Shown here: positions 9,164-17,990 of the stretch, one piece after another
How positions within the stretch are numbered: the first letter of the stretch is position 1
How the letters are laid out: each line of letters begins with the position of its first letter
From: Rhodobacteraceae bacterium NBU2976
GTDB taxonomy: Bacteria; Pseudomonadota; Alphaproteobacteria; Rhodobacterales; Rhodobacteraceae
NCBI GenBank assembly: GCA_023630215.1
Contig: JALPRQ010000001.1
Coordinates: 186,001-250,000 of the forward strand
Length of the DNA stretch: 64,000 nucleotides
Direction of reading: 5' to 3'
Notes under the pieces: generated by a model
The model's database searches: none
Told to the model about the DNA's origin: nothing
The model's input: the letters and a program-made list of their open reading frames with translations, nothing else
Position numbers and translations under genes: made by a program

Positions 9164-10021
9164 ATGTTTCGAATCCTATTCTTGTGTTTGATTTTTCCGA
9201 TTACTACGCTGGCCCAATCGCAACCTTTCGCCAGTTTTGATATCGCCTCGGAACCGGTGCTGAACGATCCGCACGACTTGGCGTTTGGCCCAGATGGAAT
9301 GCTGTATATCGCTGACAAATTCGGCAATCGGATTGTGGTGATGGACCCAGAGACGCTGGAAATAACCCGCGTGATCGCCGAGGGGATGTTGCCGAACGTG
9401 CATGACATCATGTTCGATCAAGAGGGGCGCGCAGCCGTTGCAGTGACCGGTTGGAATCGCATGGTTTTACTGGATATTAGCGAACCGGCTGTGGTCCCGT
9501 TAATGAACTATTTCGGCATACGCACCGAAGGTGGCATGATCCATACCAATGGACGCGCGTATGTGATGGCCAGCGGCACAGGTCAGCTGATCGCCTATGA
9601 CGGTTTTGATATTGTGGCGCTGGCCGAGGGCCTGCCGGGCGCACATGATGTGATGGAGGATGGCGCCGGTAATATATGGGTGGCCAATACGGGCGGGCGT
9701 AGTTTGGTACAATTTGACGCGGATCTGAACCGCTTGCAGGTGCTATCCGGTCCAGAATTCGGTTTTGTCGGCCCGCGCTATCTGGATATTGACGAGCTGG
9801 GACGGATCGTTGTGGCGGATCAGGATGCGCATCGGATATTGCTGATTGATCCATCCGCCCCCGAAGGCTCACGGCTGGTAGGCGTTTTGGGTGACGGATC
9901 GCCGGGTATCGGGCCAAACAAATTTGACGATCCCGAGGGCGTTGCCGTGCAGGGTCATCGGTATTTTTTCTCGGACAGTGATAATGATCGGATTGTGCGT
10001 TACGTGGTGCTGACAAATTAA
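9164..10021 (+). CDS. Secreted NHL-type beta-propeller protein
   Basis: The 285-residue product begins with a signal peptide (MFRILFLCLIFPITTLAQS), so it should be periplasmic. The rest is made of repeats of the NHL/SMP-30 type: LAFGPDGMLYIAD, IMFDQEGRAAVAV, DVMEDGAGNIWVAN, DIDELGRIVVAD, and the closing repeat DDPEGVAVQ. This fits a five- or six-bladed propeller for ligand or protein binding. AGGAGG at 9151-9156 supports the ATG at 9164. Exonuclease III follows in the same direction after 60 bases. No enzymatic motif was recognised, and the ligand is unknown. Confidence 0.65.
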   Translation: MFRILFLCLIFPITTLAQSQPFASFDIASEPVLNDPHDLAFGPDGMLYIADKFGNRIVVMDPETLEITRVIAEGMLPNVHDIMFDQEGRAAVAVTGWNRMVLLDISEPAVVPLMNYFGIRTEGGMIHTNGRAYVMASGTGQLIAYDGFDIVALAEGLPGAHDVMEDGAGNIWVANTGGRSLVQFDADLNRLQVLSGPEFGFVGPRYLDIDELGRIVVADQDAHRILLIDPSAPEGSRLVGVLGDGSPGIGPNKFDDPEGVAVQGHRYFFSDSDNDRIVRYVVLTN

Positions 10022-10081
10022 CCGTTTTCGGGTTGCGCTTGGTTGCCGGTTGGATAGCTTGTGGCAAACAGGAGAGATCAG

Positions 10082-10867
10082 ATGGCGTTTACGGTTTGCA
10101 CTTGGAATATCAACTCGGTCCGACTACGCGAACCGATTGTGTTGAAACTGTTGGCCGAGGAACAGCCGGATGTGTTGTGCCTGCAGGAATGCAAAGCGCT
10201 GGTCGAGCAAATCCCGACCGAGAATTTCGCCGAGCTTGGCTATCATTTTATCGCGCGGGGGCAGAAATCCTATAACGGGGTGGCGATCCTGTCGCGCCTG
10301 CCGATGGAGGATGTTGGACACCGTGATTTTTGCGAAAAAGGGGATGCGCGCCACGTGGCCGGACGGCTGGAAAATGGGGTGACGATCCACAATTTCTATG
10401 TCCCTGCCGGGGGCGACGAACCGGATCGGACGGTGAACGAAAAATTCGGTCATAAGCTCGATTTCCTGACCGAGATGCGCGACTGGTTCCACGAGGATAA
10501 GCCCGAGAAATCCATCATGGTCGGCGATCTGAACATCGCCCCGCGAGAGGACGATGTCTGGAGCCATAAGCAGTTGCTGAAAGTTGTCAGCCACACCCCG
10601 ATAGAGGTTGAACATCTGGCCGCCACCCAAGATGCCGGAAACTGGGTCGATATCACGCGACAGGATATCCCCGAGGGGCTGCTGTATAGCTGGTGGTCAT
10701 ACCGCGCCAAGGATTGGGATGCTGCTGATAAAGGACGACGGCTGGATCATATCTGGGCAACCCCAGATATTTCCAATGCCGCCCATTCCAGCCGTGTGTA
10801 TCGCGACGCGCGGGGGTGGGAAAAACCCTCCGACCACGCGCCGGTGTTTGCGACGTTTGACATATAG
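10082..10867 (+). CDS. xthA: Exodeoxyribonuclease III
   Basis: The 261-residue protein has the full exonuclease III/AP endonuclease motif series in order: WNINSVR, LQECKA, GVAILSR, GDLNIAP, RLDHIWA and the catalytic SDHAPV near the C-terminus. It cuts at abasic sites and degrades 3' ends in base-excision repair, using Mg2+. AGGAGAGA about five bases upstream sets the ATG at 10082. Length is normal for the family. Its gene is followed by a repeat-rich spacer at 10868-11046. Confidence 0.92.
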   Translation: MAFTVCTWNINSVRLREPIVLKLLAEEQPDVLCLQECKALVEQIPTENFAELGYHFIARGQKSYNGVAILSRLPMEDVGHRDFCEKGDARHVAGRLENGVTIHNFYVPAGGDEPDRTVNEKFGHKLDFLTEMRDWFHEDKPEKSIMVGDLNIAPREDDVWSHKQLLKVVSHTPIEVEHLAATQDAGNWVDITRQDIPEGLLYSWWSYRAKDWDAADKGRRLDHIWATPDISNAAHSSRVYRDARGWEKPSDHAPVFATFDI

Positions 10868-11046
10868 GGTGTGAGCGGACGAGAGAGTTGCCACCTTCAC
10901 CTGTTGCGCCCCTTCCCCTGCCAGCGGGGGAAGGTTGAGATGGGGGCGCTGAGCCGCAGGCGAGGCCACGCCCAACGGGAGCCGGACGATTTTCAATCGT
11001 CTGTGCGACGGGCGGGAGCACCCCGCTAATGGTCCCGCGCTAAGGA
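10868..11046. repeat. Intergenic palindromic repeat element
   Basis: This 179-base spacer between convergent genes is dense in inverted repeats. CCTTCCCC at 10911-10918 pairs with GGGGAAGG at 10927-10934, and GCGCCCC just outside can pair with GGGGGCGC downstream. A second hairpin is GACGAT (10985-10990) with ATCGTC (10996-11001), and GCGGG with CCCGC follows. This looks like a REP-type interspersed element common in alphaproteobacterial genomes. It may end transcription from both sides. Copy number in the genome cannot be judged from this window. Confidence 0.5.
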
Positions 11047-12012
11047 CTATGCCAACGTTACGATAACATTGCCAACCTTGTGGCCCGTCTCGACATAGCA
11101 ATAGGCTTCCTGAATTTCTGACAACGCATAGGTGTGATCAATTACGGGTCGCAGCTTCCCCTGTTCAATCATTTCTACCAGTAGTTTCAGGTCCGATTTC
11201 TTCGCAGCCACCTTCCGAAGCCCAGTGGTCACCAGCTTCGCTTTCTGGGCACGAAACGGATTTAGCGCCATGTTCGGAAATATCCCCCAGCTAAAAAACG
11301 CCGTCAGGTATTTGCCGTTTGGGGTCAGAATTTTCCGCGCCTTGTCAAAAGGCAGCTTTCCCACCGCGTCAAAAATCACATCGTATTTCTGACCACTTTC
11401 GGAAGGAACAGACTGCGTGTAATCGATGACAGTATCCGCGCCTAAGCGCTTAACCAAATCGACATTCTTGGTCGAACAAACACCCGTCACCGTCGCACCA
11501 AACAGATGGGCCATCTGAACGGCAAGCGAACCAATCGCCCCTGATGCGCCAACGATCAGCAGCCGCTGGCCAGGGTGGATTTTCCCCGCGTCCCGCAGGA
11601 AGGGAAGCGCGGTTAAAAAGGCATAGGGAAAGGTCGCCGCGTCCTGATAACTGATACCTTCGGGCATGTGGATGATTGGTGAATCCTCCTGAACACAAAC
11701 ATATTCGGCCTGAGTTCCCGACATCGTTTCACCGAAAATTCGATCTCCGGACGCAAATGATTTAACATCCGCACCCACTGACTCCACCTCGCCAGCGAAC
11801 TCGCTTCCCAATACCCGATTTTTAGGGCGTCGTAGACCCAGGAACAGCCGATTAAACCAAGGTTTTGCCCTTAGAAAGGCAATATCAACGGGAGTGACGG
11901 TTGTGGCATGGACCTGCACGACAATTTCGTTGGGGCCGGGGATTGGTTTGGGGATGTCCGCGACTTCCAGAACCTCCGGCGATCCATATTTGGCGTAAAT
12001 CGCGGCTTTCAT
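11047..12012 (-). CDS. MDR-family NAD(P)-dependent quinone oxidoreductase/alcohol dehydrogenase
   Basis: The 321-residue protein belongs to the medium-chain dehydrogenase/reductase superfamily, quinone-oxidoreductase branch without structural zinc. It shows the N-terminal GroES-like fold (MKAAIYAKYGSPEVLEV, GSEFAGEVESVG) and a Rossmann motif (LLIVGASGAIGSLAVQMA). It likely reduces a quinone, enone or aldehyde with NADPH. The ATG at 12012 is chosen over 12021 because GGAG lies ten bases before it and because the paralogue upstream also begins MKAAIY. One base separates it from that paralogue, so they form one operon. The physiological substrate is unknown. Confidence 0.75.
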   Translation of the reverse strand: MKAAIYAKYGSPEVLEVADIPKPIPGPNEIVVQVHATTVTPVDIAFLRAKPWFNRLFLGLRRPKNRVLGSEFAGEVESVGADVKSFASGDRIFGETMSGTQAEYVCVQEDSPIIHMPEGISYQDAATFPYAFLTALPFLRDAGKIHPGQRLLIVGASGAIGSLAVQMAHLFGATVTGVCSTKNVDLVKRLGADTVIDYTQSVPSESGQKYDVIFDAVGKLPFDKARKILTPNGKYLTAFFSWGIFPNMALNPFRAQKAKLVTTGLRKVAAKKSDLKLLVEMIEQGKLRPVIDHTYALSEIQEAYCYVETGHKVGNVIVTLA

Positions 12013-12013
12013 G

Positions 12014-12991
12014 TCAGTCATGCTCCATCGTCACAATGACATTTCCAACCTTGTGTCCGGTATCAACACGGGCGTGGGCTTTGACGATGTCCTCTAGCGG
12101 ATAGATTGAATCGATGACGGGTTTCAGGACGCCTTCTTCGGCAAGTTTCGCAAGATATTCCAGATCCTCGACCGTTGCTTTCCAATCCGCCGCAGTGATC
12201 AGTTTGCCGGTTTTTCGGCTGCGGCGTTTGGAAAACAGTATGGCCTTTAGGTTCGGGATGATAATCAACAGTGCACCACCCGGTTTTATCGCATTATTCA
12301 CCCGTTCAAACGGCGCATTGCCGACGCATTCGACGATCGCGTCATAGGTTTTGCCGGACGTTGCGAAATCTTCGACCGCGTAATCAATCACATGATCCGC
12401 CCCAAGGCTCGGAACAAGATCAGCATTCTTAGCTGAACAGACTCCGGTCACGGTCGCGCCCATATGTTTGGCAAGCTGTACGGCTGCGTTACCGCAGGAC
12501 CCCGACGCCCCGTTGACCAGAACCTCGTCCCCCGGTTTCACCGGTTTGCGACGCAGATAGTTCAGGGATGTGCTGCCCCCAAACAACAGGCTGGTTGCCT
12601 CGGCGAAGCTTAGGTTCTTGGGTTTCAGAGCAATAAAATCCGTTTCTGCCATCGCGATATATTCCGCATGGCAGCCAAAACTGGCACCGGGAAGGAAGTA
12701 GACCTCGTCCCCTGGCTGGAATTTCGTAACCTTGTCGCCAATGGCCTCGACCACGCCTGCGCCGTCCATACCCAGCAGCTTCTTGCGCGGACGAAACACG
12801 CCCAGCGCCAGTGGGCCAAAAAATCCCAACCCTTCGGGCAAGTCCTTTGCCCGCAATCGGTGATCCGCAATACTGACCGAGGCGGCGTGAATCCGGATCA
12901 GGACTTCGTTGGGTTTCGGGGTGGGTTTTGGCACCTCCTCGATCTTCACAACGTCCGGGGGGCCGAAACGGCGATAGATGGCAGCTTTCAT
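12014..12991 (-). CDS. MDR-family quinone oxidoreductase, tandem paralogue
   Basis: The 325-residue product is a clear paralogue of the gene just downstream. It shares the MKAAIY start, the G-D-G-A-G-V-V-E-A-I-G segment, a Rossmann motif (LVNGASGSCGNAAVQLA), the shared run ATVTGVCS and a near-identical end DTGHKVGNVIV. It should be a zinc-independent NAD(P)H quinone or enone reductase. AAGGAG precedes the ATG. Its first codon overlaps the stop of the DUF2306 gene (ATGA), so translation is probably coupled. The pair looks like a local duplication that has since diverged. Confidence 0.75.
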   Translation of the reverse strand: MKAAIYRRFGPPDVVKIEEVPKPTPKPNEVLIRIHAASVSIADHRLRAKDLPEGLGFFGPLALGVFRPRKKLLGMDGAGVVEAIGDKVTKFQPGDEVYFLPGASFGCHAEYIAMAETDFIALKPKNLSFAEATSLLFGGSTSLNYLRRKPVKPGDEVLVNGASGSCGNAAVQLAKHMGATVTGVCSAKNADLVPSLGADHVIDYAVEDFATSGKTYDAIVECVGNAPFERVNNAIKPGGALLIIIPNLKAILFSKRRSRKTGKLITAADWKATVEDLEYLAKLAEEGVLKPVIDSIYPLEDIVKAHARVDTGHKVGNVIVTMEHD

Positions 12992-13638
12992 GAGGTTGCT
13001 CCTTGCAGGACCGCGCGGCGGCGGGGTTTGTGGACGATATATTCGGCGATCAGCAGGTTAATGATCCAACCGGCGTCCATCAGAATCCAGCGCATCGTGT
13101 CGGTTTGCAGCTCTGGCCAGATTGCCCACGGGATATGGGTGAAGACCTGCGTTCCAGCCCCCATCGCGACAGCATAAGCGCGGATCATCCACGCGCGGTG
13201 CATAGGAATATCGCGCCGGGCAATGGCCTTCACACCCAAGCTGATGAACAGGAACATCGCCGCCCCCGCTACGATGCGCGAAACGTGGAGGATGTCGGTT
13301 TCAAACGGTGGCCATGGGTAGGTTTGCGTCATCCACAGGCCGGACAAGGCAACCGTCAGACCCGCAACGATCAGGATACGCCCCGACAGGCGATGCCACG
13401 CCTTATGGGTACGGCGAAAGTTCGGCAAGAACTGGAAAATCCCCAGAACCGCATAAAGGCTGGCCGACAGGATATGCAGGACCACGGGCAGCGGCGCATC
13501 GAAAAATCGCGCATCTTCCAATGAGGGTTCGCCTATGGTCAGGATCACCAGCCGCACCATCCCCGCCAGCACCGGAACGGCACAGAGCAGCAGCAATCCA
13601 GTGGGCACAAGCCACCCAGTCTTCGAATTCGAAGCCAT
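12988..13638 (-). CDS. DUF2306-type membrane protein
   Basis: The 216-residue polytopic protein has about six hydrophobic segments, starting at residues 10-35. Conserved-looking histidines (LHILSASLYAVLGIFQ, HKAWHRLSGR, HRAWMIRAYA) resemble the DUF2306 family of small membrane proteins, whose function is unknown. Paired histidines in the membrane could bind haem, but this is only a guess. It sits between an XRE regulator and two quinone reductases, overlapping the first of them by four bases, which suggests a membrane redox or stress role. Confidence 0.6.
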   Translation of the reverse strand: MASNSKTGWLVPTGLLLLCAVPVLAGMVRLVILTIGEPSLEDARFFDAPLPVVLHILSASLYAVLGIFQFLPNFRRTHKAWHRLSGRILIVAGLTVALSGLWMTQTYPWPPFETDILHVSRIVAGAAMFLFISLGVKAIARRDIPMHRAWMIRAYAVAMGAGTQVFTHIPWAIWPELQTDTMRWILMDAGWIINLLIAEYIVHKPRRRAVLQGATS

Positions 13639-13658
13639 TTCGTTTCCTTTCAGTTTGC

Positions 13659-13886
13659 CTAGTCGGGGTCTTTTACAAAGGTAAACACGTCTTCCAGCGG
13701 ATGGTCGAACACGTCGGCGATCAGGAAGGCAAGTTCGAGCGTTGGCGAGTATTTCGCATTTTCAATCGCCACGATCGTCTGACGGGTGACGCCAACCTTT
13801 TCAGCCAGTGCAGCCTGAGTCATTTCGTCAGCATCGAACCGCATTCGGCGGATATTGTTGGTGATCTGAGGCTTTTTCTTTGCCAT
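13659..13886 (-). CDS. Small XRE-family transcriptional regulator
   Basis: The 75-residue protein is essentially a single Cro/C1-type helix-turn-helix: MTQAALAEKVGVTRQTIVAIE, followed by YSPTLELAFLIADVF. This compact type is usually encoded beside a small integral membrane protein, as here. The ATG at 13886 overlaps the stop of the upstream membrane gene as TAATG, so the two are co-translated. It probably represses its own operon through the AT-rich region at 14351-14500, where repeats spaced 21 bases apart are visible. Confidence 0.8.
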   Translation of the reverse strand: MAKKKPQITNNIRRMRFDADEMTQAALAEKVGVTRQTIVAIENAKYSPTLELAFLIADVFDHPLEDVFTFVKDPD

Positions 13887-14335
13887 TACATGCCCCGCCG
13901 CCAAAGGATTTGTTTGGTGATGTTTCCGGCAAAATCCGCCCCAGCGAATCCATAGAACATGATGTTCAGAACCGCAAAGGCGGAATAGCCGAGTGCCAGA
14001 AACACAATGCCAAGGATAAACCCGCCGCTGGCGACACTCATCGTGACGATCATGCCATAGCGGCCGATCAGCTTGTCGCGCTCGTCAACGATGAAACTTG
14101 GCTTGGGGTTGTTGGTGACAATCGCGTGGATGATGGTGGTAATGATCAGCGCGACAATCATCATGCCAACGCCAAGCGGGATCGCCCACAGAACCGTGCG
14201 CGCCCAAAGCATCAAGCCATCCGGGCCGTCGAAAATGCCAGCCTCGTACTTGGTCCAGATGCGCAGGCTGAGATAGCCGATCACAAAAAGTCCGACGAAT
14301 ATAGAGACCAGATTGTTTCGTTCTTCGTGAGTCAT
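13886..14335 (-). CDS. Integral membrane protein paired with XRE regulator
   Basis: The 149-residue protein has four predicted transmembrane segments (about residues 10-27, 42-66, 92-112 and 116-130) and a cytoplasmic motif VDERDK typical of small membrane partners of XRE regulators. Function is unknown; the regulator may sense the state of this protein or the membrane. The ATG at 14335 is preferred because AGAGGG lies four bases upstream. This is the first gene of a five-gene minus-strand operon. Confidence 0.65.
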   Translation of the reverse strand: MTHEERNNLVSIFVGLFVIGYLSLRIWTKYEAGIFDGPDGLMLWARTVLWAIPLGVGMMIVALIITTIIHAIVTNNPKPSFIVDERDKLIGRYGMIVTMSVASGGFILGIVFLALGYSAFAVLNIMFYGFAGADFAGNITKQILWRRGM

Positions 14336-14385
14336 GATGCCCTCTAACATGTATGCGTGGGTTTACACGCTGTCTTAATATTTAG

Positions 14386-14415
14386 ACATTGTGTATTTAA
14401 TATCATACATTGTGT
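14386..14415. promoter_or_regulatory. Direct repeats ACATTGTGT spaced 21 bases, candidate operator
   Basis: ACATTGTGT occurs at 14386-14394 and 14407-14415, a 21-base period equal to two helical turns. The repeats lie in a strongly AT-rich gap upstream of the membrane protein/XRE operon. Repressor dimers bound on the same DNA face would fit. This is an inference from spacing only. Confidence 0.4.
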
Positions 14416-14458
14416 CAAATATTTTATACATACAAATATCAAGGGCATTTAAACTATT

Positions 14459-14477
14459 GATATTATTACGTAATATC
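14459..14477. promoter_or_regulatory. Inverted repeat GATATTA-N5-TAATATC
   Basis: A perfect seven-base inverted repeat with a five-base spacer lies in the AT-rich region upstream of the XRE operon and downstream of the BCCT transporter gene. It could be an operator or promoter element for the operon. The binding protein is unknown. Confidence 0.35.
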
Positions 14478-14556
14478 GAAGGCAATGTTTGCGTCTCAAG
14501 GCGCTCTTTAGAGGATTTATCTTTTCAGGGAATCACCTGACGCGCCGCCGGACAGG

Positions 14557-14590
14557 AAAAAATCCCCCGCAAGCTGATGGCTGCGGGGGA
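14557..14590 (-). terminator. Rho-independent terminator of BCCT gene
   Basis: Read on the minus strand, TCCCCCGCA (14582-14590) pairs with TGCGGGGGA (14563-14571) in a nine-base stem with a ten-base loop, followed by six T. It lies just after the stop codon of the transporter gene at 14598. Confidence 0.85.
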
Positions 14591-14597
14591 GTATGTT

Positions 14598-16226
14598 TTA
14601 CGGATGCTCTTTCTTGAAACGCCGTAGCCCAATATAAAGACTAACGCACATCACCAGTAGCACAATCGCAAACGGGAAGCCGGTGGAAACGGCCATTGCT
14701 TGCAAGGCATTGAGCGCGGACGCCCCACCGACCAACAGCAGCGTTGCCGCCACGATCCCTTCGAAGCTGCACCAGAAGATGCGCTGCGACACCGGTGCAT
14801 CGGTTTTGCCACCTGCTGTGATTGTGTCGATCACCAGCGAACCGGAATCCGACGAGGTGACAAAGAACACCAACACCAGAACGATCCCGATGAAGGAGGC
14901 GATCCCGGTCAGCGGCAGTTCTTGCAACATTACAAACATACCCAGCTCTAACGATGCGCTGCCGACGGCTGCGTCGCTATCGGCCATTAGTTGGCTGACA
15001 GCCGTGCCGCCGAATCCGCCCATCCATACGATGGATACCAGTGTCGGGATGACCATAACGCAGAAGATGAATTCGCGCACGGTGCGGCCGCGCGAAACAC
15101 GGGCGATGAACATGCCAACAAACGGTGACCAGCTGATCCACCACGCCCAGTAGAAGGACGTCCACCCTTGCGAGAAGTTGGTGTCTTCGCGTCCAAACGG
15201 GTTCGATAGCGGAATAATTTCCTTGGCATAAGCCAGGCCGCCACTAATCGTTCCAGAGACAATGGCCGCAGTCGGTCCGGCGATAATAACAAAAACCAAC
15301 AGCAACAGCGCGATGGCAATGTTAATCTCGGACAGGATTTTCACGCCGCCATCAAGGCCACGGATCACCGAAATGGTTGCCATGGCGGTAATAACCGCGA
15401 TCAGGATCACAATCGCCACCGACCCCGTCCCCCATCCGAACAGGAAGTTGAACCCGGCCAGTGCTTGCGTTGTGCCCAGACCCAGCGACGTGGCCAGACC
15501 AAACAGCGTCGCAAACACCGCGAGGATATCGATGATATGTCCCCACCAGCCCCAGACACGATCACCAAGGATCGGATAAAAGGCCGAGCGCAGCGTCAGC
15601 GGCAGCCCGTTATTATAGGTGAAGAAGGCCAGTGACAGTGCGACAACCGCATAGATCGCCCAGGGATGCAGACCCCAGTGGAAGATCGTTGCCGCCATGC
15701 CAAGGCTACGGGCAGCCTCCGGATCGCCAGCAGCGCCACCAAGCGGTGCCCAGTCGGTGCGTACGCCATCCGCCTCGGCAATCCCACCGAGCGAGGAACT
15801 GTAATGCGACATCGGTTCGGACACACCATAGAACATTAACCCGATGCCCATACCGGCCGCGAACAGCATCGCGAACCAGCCAAGATAGCCATAGTCCGCT
15901 TTCGCATCCTTTCCGCCCAGCCGGACTTTGCCCAATGGCGAGAGCATCAGAAAGATGCTGAACAGCACAAAGACGTTGCCTGCGCTTAGGAAAAACCAGT
16001 CAAATGTCGAGGTCAGGAAAGGCCGTAGCCAGCCAAAAAACTCTTCCGCGCCGCTTTGGAACATCAGCGTGACCAAAACAAAGGCAATGACCGCTAGGCC
16101 GGAAATGGCAAAGACCGGATTGTGGATATCCAGTCCGAATGGTGTGATATTATGTTGGCCAATCTCGTAATCCGTTTCGATCGGCTGCGGCGCTTCATGC
16201 ACCGGATCTTCGGAGATTTCAGACAT
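14598..16226 (-). CDS. BCCT-family betaine/choline/carnitine transporter
   Basis: The 542-residue protein has twelve hydrophobic segments and the BCCT signatures GMGIGLMFYGVSEPMSHY in segment 3 and WAWWISWSPFVGMF in segment 8, with the tryptophan-rich substrate site. It should import glycine betaine or a related quaternary amine with Na+ or H+, for osmoprotection or as a methyl and nitrogen source. The GMGIG form of the first motif is typical of Na+-coupled betaine carriers. The start at 16226 follows GGGGGAAAG; a further ATG four codons upstream is less likely. It has its own terminator. Confidence 0.88.
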   Translation of the reverse strand: MSEISEDPVHEAPQPIETDYEIGQHNITPFGLDIHNPVFAISGLAVIAFVLVTLMFQSGAEEFFGWLRPFLTSTFDWFFLSAGNVFVLFSIFLMLSPLGKVRLGGKDAKADYGYLGWFAMLFAAGMGIGLMFYGVSEPMSHYSSSLGGIAEADGVRTDWAPLGGAAGDPEAARSLGMAATIFHWGLHPWAIYAVVALSLAFFTYNNGLPLTLRSAFYPILGDRVWGWWGHIIDILAVFATLFGLATSLGLGTTQALAGFNFLFGWGTGSVAIVILIAVITAMATISVIRGLDGGVKILSEINIAIALLLLVFVIIAGPTAAIVSGTISGGLAYAKEIIPLSNPFGREDTNFSQGWTSFYWAWWISWSPFVGMFIARVSRGRTVREFIFCVMVIPTLVSIVWMGGFGGTAVSQLMADSDAAVGSASLELGMFVMLQELPLTGIASFIGIVLVLVFFVTSSDSGSLVIDTITAGGKTDAPVSQRIFWCSFEGIVAATLLLVGGASALNALQAMAVSTGFPFAIVLLVMCVSLYIGLRRFKKEHP

Positions 16227-16396
16227 ACTTTCCCCCATCGTGATAACGGCAGAGTATCCACCGTTTTCCGCGCCATTGGTTGGCGTCGTTATAAACCGGG
16301 GCAGCGGACACTGCCGCCGATTGTGATGATCCTAGGGTAACGAATGCCTAAATAATGGTCAAACCACGCCGGATGGGAGTCTGTTATCGACCTTTT

Positions 16397-17929
16397 TCAG
16401 GCGGATTTTGCCAGAACCGGCGACTGTTTGTCGGTGATGCGATAGGCCGCTGCCTCGGCCACATGATGGCGCTGGACCTGCGCTTCGCCGTCCAGATCAG
16501 CAATCGTGCGGGAAACCCGCATGATGCGATGATAGCCCCGCGCCGACAGGCGGAACCGATTGGCGACGTCGGTTAGGAACTTCGACGCCTCTTGCGTCGC
16601 GTTGGTGATGTCCTCCAGCAATTCACCCTCGGCATCCGAATTTGTCACCATGCCGGGCAGGTCGGCAAACCGAGCTTTCTGAATATCGCGGGCCTTGGCA
16701 ACACGGCGCGCAATCTCGGCCGAGCCTTCCTGCGGTGGCGGAAGCGACAGGTCGCTGATCTCTACCGGCTGGACCTCGACCTTCAGGTCAAAGCGATCCA
16801 TCAGCGGGCCCGAAATGCGGCCAAGATAATCATCCCCGCACATCGGGACACGCGCACAACAGCGCGATGGATCGGTCATATAACCACATTTGCAGGGGTT
16901 CGCCGCCGTCACCAGCATGAATTTGCAGGGGTAGCGCACATGGGCATTGGCGCGGGCCACGACAACATCACCGGTCTCGACAGGTTGGCGCAGGGTTTCC
17001 AGAACGGTGCGGCTGAATTCGGGGAATTCATCCAGAAACAGCACACCATTATGTGCTAGGGAGATCTCTCCCGGTTTGGCATTACGTCCGCCACCGACAA
17101 TCGCCGCCATTGACGCCGTGTGATGCGGAGCGCGGAACGGGCGCGTCCGCGAAATGCCCCCTTCGTCCAGCAGTCCAGCAAGCGAATGGATCATAGAGGT
17201 TTCCAGCGCTTCGCCCGGGTCCATCGGCGGTAGGATCGACGGCAGACGTGCGGCCATCATGGATTTGCCCGATCCCGGCTGCCCAACCATGAAAAAATGA
17301 TGCCGCCCGGCCGCTGCAATTTCCAGCGCACGTTTGGCTTTCTCCTGCCCTTTAACGTCGCGCAGGTCTTTTTCTGTATCGTCCCGCGTGACCTCGCCAG
17401 GTTCAGCAGGGGACAGAATTTTGCGGCTGGTGAAATGGTTCAGCAATGCCAGCAAACTGTCTGGGGCCAACACTTTGACCGCGCCGACCCACGCGGCCTC
17501 TGCCCCACATTGCGCAGGACAGATCAAGCCCAGATCATGTTCCGCCGCGGCCAACGCCGCCGGTAAAGCGCCAACAACGGCAACCAGCGATCCATCAAGC
17601 GACAGTTCGCCAAGGGCGATGTTGGCCGCCGCTTCCTCTTTCGGAATAACCTCCATCGCCGCCAGCAGGGCGACAGCGATGGGCAGATCGAAATGCGATC
17701 CCTCCTTCGGCAGGTCGGCAGGCGACAGATTGATCGTGATCCGTTTGGCCGGCAGCGCAAGGCCCAGCGCTGTGATCGTCGCCCGTACGCGCTCCTTCGC
17801 TTCGGTGACCGCCTTGTCGGGCAGTCCGACAAGGTTAAAGGCGGGAATTCCCGGAGTGATGGCACATTGCACCTCGATCAGGCGCGCCTCGACACCTTGA
17901 AAAGCAACTGTGTAGGCGCGGGCAACCAT
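16397..17929 (-). CDS. comM: ComM/YifB-type Mg-chelatase-like AAA+ ATPase
   Basis: The 510-residue protein has an N-terminal Lon-like domain (about 1-160), Walker A GQPGSGKSMMAARL, Walker B VLFLDEFPEF, zinc-like cysteines (CKCGYMTDPSRCCARVPMC) and a C-terminal Mg-chelatase subunit domain. ComM homologues are hexameric helicases that promote branch migration during natural transformation and recombination. Length is normal. It is transcribed alone, upstream of the BCCT gene with 170 bases between. Confidence 0.88.
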   Translation of the reverse strand: MVARAYTVAFQGVEARLIEVQCAITPGIPAFNLVGLPDKAVTEAKERVRATITALGLALPAKRITINLSPADLPKEGSHFDLPIAVALLAAMEVIPKEEAAANIALGELSLDGSLVAVVGALPAALAAAEHDLGLICPAQCGAEAAWVGAVKVLAPDSLLALLNHFTSRKILSPAEPGEVTRDDTEKDLRDVKGQEKAKRALEIAAAGRHHFFMVGQPGSGKSMMAARLPSILPPMDPGEALETSMIHSLAGLLDEGGISRTRPFRAPHHTASMAAIVGGGRNAKPGEISLAHNGVLFLDEFPEFSRTVLETLRQPVETGDVVVARANAHVRYPCKFMLVTAANPCKCGYMTDPSRCCARVPMCGDDYLGRISGPLMDRFDLKVEVQPVEISDLSLPPPQEGSAEIARRVAKARDIQKARFADLPGMVTNSDAEGELLEDITNATQEASKFLTDVANRFRLSARGYHRIMRVSRTIADLDGEAQVQRHHVAEAAAYRITDKQSPVLAKSA

Positions 17930-17990
17930 GTAGGACTCCTTTACGAAAACCCTACCATGGTCGATTCTTGGTTAAGGAGGGCTTAACGCG

